A DNA stretch of 8,137 bases from Planctomycetota bacterium (GTDB taxonomy: Bacteria > Planctomycetota > UBA11346): contig JACDGQ010000117.1 in the NCBI GenBank assembly GCA_013821615.1, forward strand, positions 1 through 8,137, written 5' to 3'. The notes beneath the pieces were generated by a model. It was not told the origin of the DNA, did no database searches, and saw only the letters and a program-made list of their open reading frames with translations. Positions 5,606 to 8,137 of this stretch are shown here, in pieces; positions within the stretch are counted from its first letter, which is position 1; every line of letters begins with the position of its first letter. The translations under genes and the position numbers were made by a program.

Positions 5606-7522
5606 ATGGCCAATCGCCGTTTCGACAGCAAGCGCACCACCGCCGCCCAGGCCTCCGCCCGGCGCCCGGCCGCCCGTTCCGTGGGCGTGTCGTCCTCGCA
5701 CGGCGTGCAGCAGAACAGCGACTCGGTGCGCACGCCGGCCTCGTCCGGCAGCTACGCGCCCACCACGTCGGCAAATCCTCGCGCCAGCGGCCAGCAGGGC
5801 GGTGGGCCGAAACGCGAGATCTCCGGCCCCATGAAGCAGCCCAAGCGCGGCACCGTCGCCGCGGGCCCCGCCGGCGTCGCCAACGCGCGCGGGCTTGGCC
5901 TGCGCGCCAAGTTCATGCTCGTGCTGACCGGCATCACCGCGGTGGTGCTGATCGGCCTCGGCCTGGCCATGGCCGGAACCGTCAACAGCTTCCTCTTCGG
6001 CCAGAAGCAGCACGACGGCATCGAGATCGCGCGCATGGCCGCGCAGATCGCCAACGCCGTCAACGTCAAGCTGAAGAAATTGAAATCACTGACCGACAAG
6101 CGCCTGAGCGACACCGTGGTGGCGATGCCCACCCAGCAGGAGATCAAGGACGAGATCGTCGGCTACCTGACCGACGCCCGCGACTGGGGCATGCAGGGGG
6201 TCAATGCCAGCGACATCCTGGCCATCCGCTTCGACTGCCCGGGGGTGCCCGAGATCGCCGGGGTCGGCATCGGCGTCGAGGACTCCTCGACCGTGGTCGG
6301 TTCGCAGTTCACCTCGATCTATGTGCCCAAACTGGGCGCGAACATGCAGCTGAACAAGGACTTCATCCAGGTCTACCCGGGCGTCAAGGCGACCGCGAAC
6401 GGCGAGGTCCCGATCTACCGCTTCAAAATCTTCCTCGACAGCAGCTTCGGCAAGACCGCCAGCGGCGAGAACGCGCACGTGCGCGTCGACATCGCCGCGG
6501 ACTCGGTCAAGAAGGTGCGCAACAACCTCTTCACCACCATCGGCATCGCCGTGATCATCGCCATCGGCGTGGTCATCGCGGTGGCCAACTGGCTGGCCGG
6601 CAACATCACCAAGCCGCTCGATCTGCTCATCCACGACATGAAGGTGGTGTCGCGCGGCCGCCTCGACCACGAGACCAAGCCGCGCTCCCGGGACGAGATC
6701 GGCCAGCTCGCCGTCGAGTTCAACCGCATGACCCAGAACCTCAAAGTCGCGCAGGTCGCGCTGGTCGAGCAGGAGAAGGCCGAGTACGAGCTGTCGATCG
6801 CCCACGAGGTGCAGCGCCAGCTGCTGCCCGCCGAGGCTCCAGCCATCACCGGCTACGACTGCGCCGCCTTCTACCAGGGCGCCAAGGCGGTCTCGGGGGA
6901 CTACTTCGACTTCATCCCGCTCGGCAACGGGCTGTGGGGCTTCATCGTCGCCGACGTCTCGGGCAAGGGCATCCCCGGCTCGATGGTGATGGCGGTGACG
7001 CGCACCATCGTGCGCCTGGTCGCCAACAAGTACCAGCACCGCGCCGCCGACACCCTCAAGGACACCAACCGCCTGATCGCCCGGCAGATCAAGCGCGGCA
7101 TGTTCGTGACGGCTTTCTACGCCATCCTCGACGAACGCACCGGCGGCCTGACCTACGCCTCGGCCGGGCACAACCCGATGGTCATCTACCGCGCCGCCAC
7201 GGGCACCTACGAACTCGGCACCGGCAAGGGCATCGCCCTGGGCTTCAACGAGGGCCCGGTCTTCGACAAGACCATCCAGGAGACCCGCACCGTCCTCCAG
7301 CCCGGCGACACCATGGTGATCTTCACCGACGGCTTCCCCGAGGCGATGAACGCCGAGAACCAGGAGTTCGGCGAGGAGCGCTTCTACGAGGCGATCGCCC
7401 GCTACGGCGCCGGTGACGCGCGCACCATGCTGGCGCGCGTGGTCGAGGAGATCGCCGAGCACCGCGGCGACGCCGAGCAGTCCGACGACCTGACCATCAT
7501 CTCGGTGAAGCGCACCTCGTGA
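5606..7522 (+). CDS. Membrane-bound SpoIIE/RsbU-type PP2C Ser/Thr phosphatase with HAMP domain
   Basis: The 638-residue protein has a polar Ser/Ala/Gly/Pro/Arg-rich N-terminus (1-98), TM1 (about 103-125), a periplasmic region (about 126-308), TM2 (about 309-330), a HAMP domain (about 331-384, NITKPLDLL to AVEFNRMTQNL), a short coiled linker with the IAHEVQRQLLP signature typical of this family (398-408), and a SpoIIE-type PP2C domain (about 415-636). Metal-binding residues are in place: D432 (SGDYFD), D450 (VADVSGKG), D575 (FTDG) and D627-D628 (DDLTII). AGHNP (520-524) is also conserved. Such enzymes dephosphorylate STAS anti-anti-sigma proteins. The periplasmic region is the presumed sensor; I do not recognise its fold. 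The ATG at 5606 has GGAA 7 bases upstream; an internal ATG (residue 76) would remove most of the disordered part. The gene overlaps the RsbW-like gene, its likely partner. Confidence 0.93.
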   Translation: MANRRFDSKRTTAAQASARRPAARSVGVSSSHGVQQNSDSVRTPASSGSYAPTTSANPRASGQQGGGPKREISGPMKQPKRGTVAAGPAGVANARGLGLRAKFMLVLTGITAVVLIGLGLAMAGTVNSFLFGQKQHDGIEIARMAAQIANAVNVKLKKLKSLTDKRLSDTVVAMPTQQEIKDEIVGYLTDARDWGMQGVNASDILAIRFDCPGVPEIAGVGIGVEDSSTVVGSQFTSIYVPKLGANMQLNKDFIQVYPGVKATANGEVPIYRFKIFLDSSFGKTASGENAHVRVDIAADSVKKVRNNLFTTIGIAVIIAIGVVIAVANWLAGNITKPLDLLIHDMKVVSRGRLDHETKPRSRDEIGQLAVEFNRMTQNLKVAQVALVEQEKAEYELSIAHEVQRQLLPAEAPAITGYDCAAFYQGAKAVSGDYFDFIPLGNGLWGFIVADVSGKGIPGSMVMAVTRTIVRLVANKYQHRAADTLKDTNRLIARQIKRGMFVTAFYAILDERTGGLTYASAGHNPMVIYRAATGTYELGTGKGIALGFNEGPVFDKTIQETRTVLQPGDTMVIFTDGFPEAMNAENQEFGEERFYEAIARYGAGDARTMLARVVEEIAEHRGDAEQSDDLTIISVKRTS

Positions 7523-7947
7523 GCGACTTCCGCCAGCGCCTGACCATCAACAACGACCTGGCCTACCTGGCCCAGGTGCGCGAACTGGTGCGCAGCGGGG
7601 TGCAGTGCGGCGAGTTCCCGGCGCACTATCTCAACCGCCTGCAGATCGCGGTCGACGAGGCGGTGACCAACATCATCGAGCACGGCTACGCCGACCAGCC
7701 GCGCGGCAAGGCGACCATCGACCTGACCGTCCAGGTCACCCCGGACATGTTCCTCATCGAGATCGTCGACCAGGGCGCCTCGTTCGACCCGAAGTCGATG
7801 ACCGATGTCGACATCGCCCAGCACGCCGCCAACGGCCGCTCCGGCGGCCTGGGCGTGTTCCTGATGCGCCGCATCATGGACCGCGTCGACTACCAGTACA
7901 AGACGGGCGAGCCGAACCGGCTGCTGCTGGTGAAGAACCGCGCCTGA
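7519..7947 (+). CDS. RsbW-like anti-sigma-factor serine kinase (HATPase_c GHKL fold)
   Basis: A 142-residue cytoplasmic protein with the GHKL ATP-binding boxes: N-box VDEAVTNIIEHGY (45-57, E47 and N51), G1 box VDQGASFDP (83-91, D84-x-G86) and G2 box SGGLGVFLM (108-116). Length and motif spacing match RsbW/SpoIIAB, which bind a sigma factor or other partner and phosphorylate a STAS antagonist on Ser/Thr. The GTG start overlaps the stop of the phosphatase gene (GTGA, 7519-7522), and a GGTGAAG sequence at 7504-7510 gives normal spacing, so the two are translationally coupled. Kinase and phosphatase would act on the same STAS protein in opposite directions. No STAS gene or sigma factor is in the window; they may lie elsewhere. 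It could regulate something other than a sigma factor. Confidence 0.92.
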   Translation: MSDFRQRLTINNDLAYLAQVRELVRSGVQCGEFPAHYLNRLQIAVDEAVTNIIEHGYADQPRGKATIDLTVQVTPDMFLIEIVDQGASFDPKSMTDVDIAQHAANGRSGGLGVFLMRRIMDRVDYQYKTGEPNRLLLVKNRA

Positions 7948-7948
7948 A

Positions 7949-7975
7949 GCGGTTGTGGCCTCGGGCTACGACCGC
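7949..7975 (+). terminator. Strong hairpin after the kinase gene, probable terminator without a U-tract
   Basis: Two bases... from the end of the kinase gene, GCGGTTGTGGCC (7949-7960) pairs with GGCTACGACCGC in order (7964-7975): twelve consecutive pairs, ten Watson-Crick and two G-U, closed by a TCG loop (7961-7963). The TGA stop is at 7945-7947, one base upstream of the stem. The bases that follow (CATTGGGGAG) contain no T-run, so either it is a non-canonical terminator or an RNA 3'-end stabiliser. Confidence 0.5.
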
Positions 7976-7992
7976 CATTGGGGAGTTGTGGG

Positions 7993-8034
7993 GTGCGCGG
8001 TGCGGAGTGCGAGGTGCGGAGTGCGGAGTGCGGA
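7993..8034. repeat. Heptamer tandem array (GTGCGGA units)
   Basis: Six consecutive 7-base units: GTGCGCG, GTGCGGA, GTGCGAG, GTGCGGA, GTGCGGA, GTGCGGA. The last three are identical and the first and third are variants. The array is intergenic, and the open frames across it are compositional artefacts. It merges at its right end into the left arm of a larger inverted repeat. Confidence 0.85.
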
Positions 8035-8137
8035 GTGACCGTGGTCAGTTCGTCTGCGCCGCGTTCGTGCGCATCTGAGCCCATCCGCGCACGTAAGGCC
8101 ACCCTCGCTCGCATCGTCGAACGGTCACTCCGCACTC
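8026..8137. repeat. 17-bp perfect inverted repeat element, extending to or past the window edge
   Basis: GAGTGCGGAGTGACCGT (8026-8042) has its exact reverse complement at 8121-8137, with a 78-base spacer. The right arm reaches the last base of the window and, because the left arm continues into the heptamer array, may well continue outside. A smaller hairpin (CGTGCGC 8066-8072 with GCGCACG 8087-8093, 14-base loop) lies nearly concentric inside the spacer. The spacer holds no gene. It resembles a non-autonomous palindromic or MITE-like intergenic repeat; no transposase or target-site duplication is visible. Confidence 0.7.

Noticed and set aside
6086..7462. A 458-codon open frame antisense to the phosphatase gene
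   Set aside because: Same compositional artefact: it lies wholly over the conserved HAMP and PP2C coding region and encodes repetitive Asp/Gly/Val/Leu/His sequence.
7993..8034. CRISPR array
   Set aside because: Units are 7 bases and directly adjacent, with no spacers, and no cas genes are present.
7890..8135. Minus-strand 81-codon frame across the heptamer array
   Set aside because: Its TPHSALRTSHSAPRTP-type repeat is just the heptamer array translated; there is no ribosome site or domain.

Overview
This GC-rich (by eye about two thirds G+C) bacterial window has ATG and GTG starts, dense packing and a Gram-negative-style gene set. I cannot place it firmly. The mix of a LysR regulator, RNase R, a membrane-bound SpoIIE/RsbU-type phosphatase paired with an RsbW-type kinase, and a stand-alone HPr would fit Planctomycetota or another high-GC phylum, but this is a guess from gene style, not a phylogenetic result.

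Layout. The left edge (1-762, minus strand) carries the first 254 codons of a LysR-family regulator that runs off the window. It is divergent from a large plus-strand rnr gene (939-3575) encoding RNase R with an unusual Arg-Gly repeat tail. A 210-base gap with an imperfect inverted repeat and a perfect 16-bp palindrome leads to a GTG-started metallophosphoesterase (3786-4544). A 187-base gap with a 14-bp palindrome and a candidate extended -10 promoter precedes HPr (4732-5016). HPr overlaps pgpA (phosphatidylglycerophosphatase A, 5003-5542). A bulged hairpin starts exactly at the pgpA stop codon. Then comes a two-TM, HAMP-containing PP2C phosphatase (5606-7522), whose stop overlaps the GTG of an RsbW-like anti-sigma kinase (7519-7947). 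A strong hairpin follows that stop. The window ends in a heptamer tandem array joined to a 17-bp perfect inverted repeat.

How the genes may work together. All genes from rnr onward point the same way. The firmest functional unit is the phosphatase/kinase pair, which looks like the input half of a partner-switching stress-signalling module: a periplasmic signal would pass through TM2 and HAMP to the phosphatase, whose usual target is a phosphorylated STAS antagonist of the RsbW-like kinase. The STAS protein and the target (sigma factor or other) are not in the window. HPr keeps both the catalytic His and the regulatory Ser but has no PTS enzyme beside it, suggesting a regulatory role. No gene here looks foreign, broken or like a defence or mobile system. 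The least ordinary parts are the RNase R repeat tail, the disordered N-terminus of the phosphatase, and the intergenic inverted-repeat elements.
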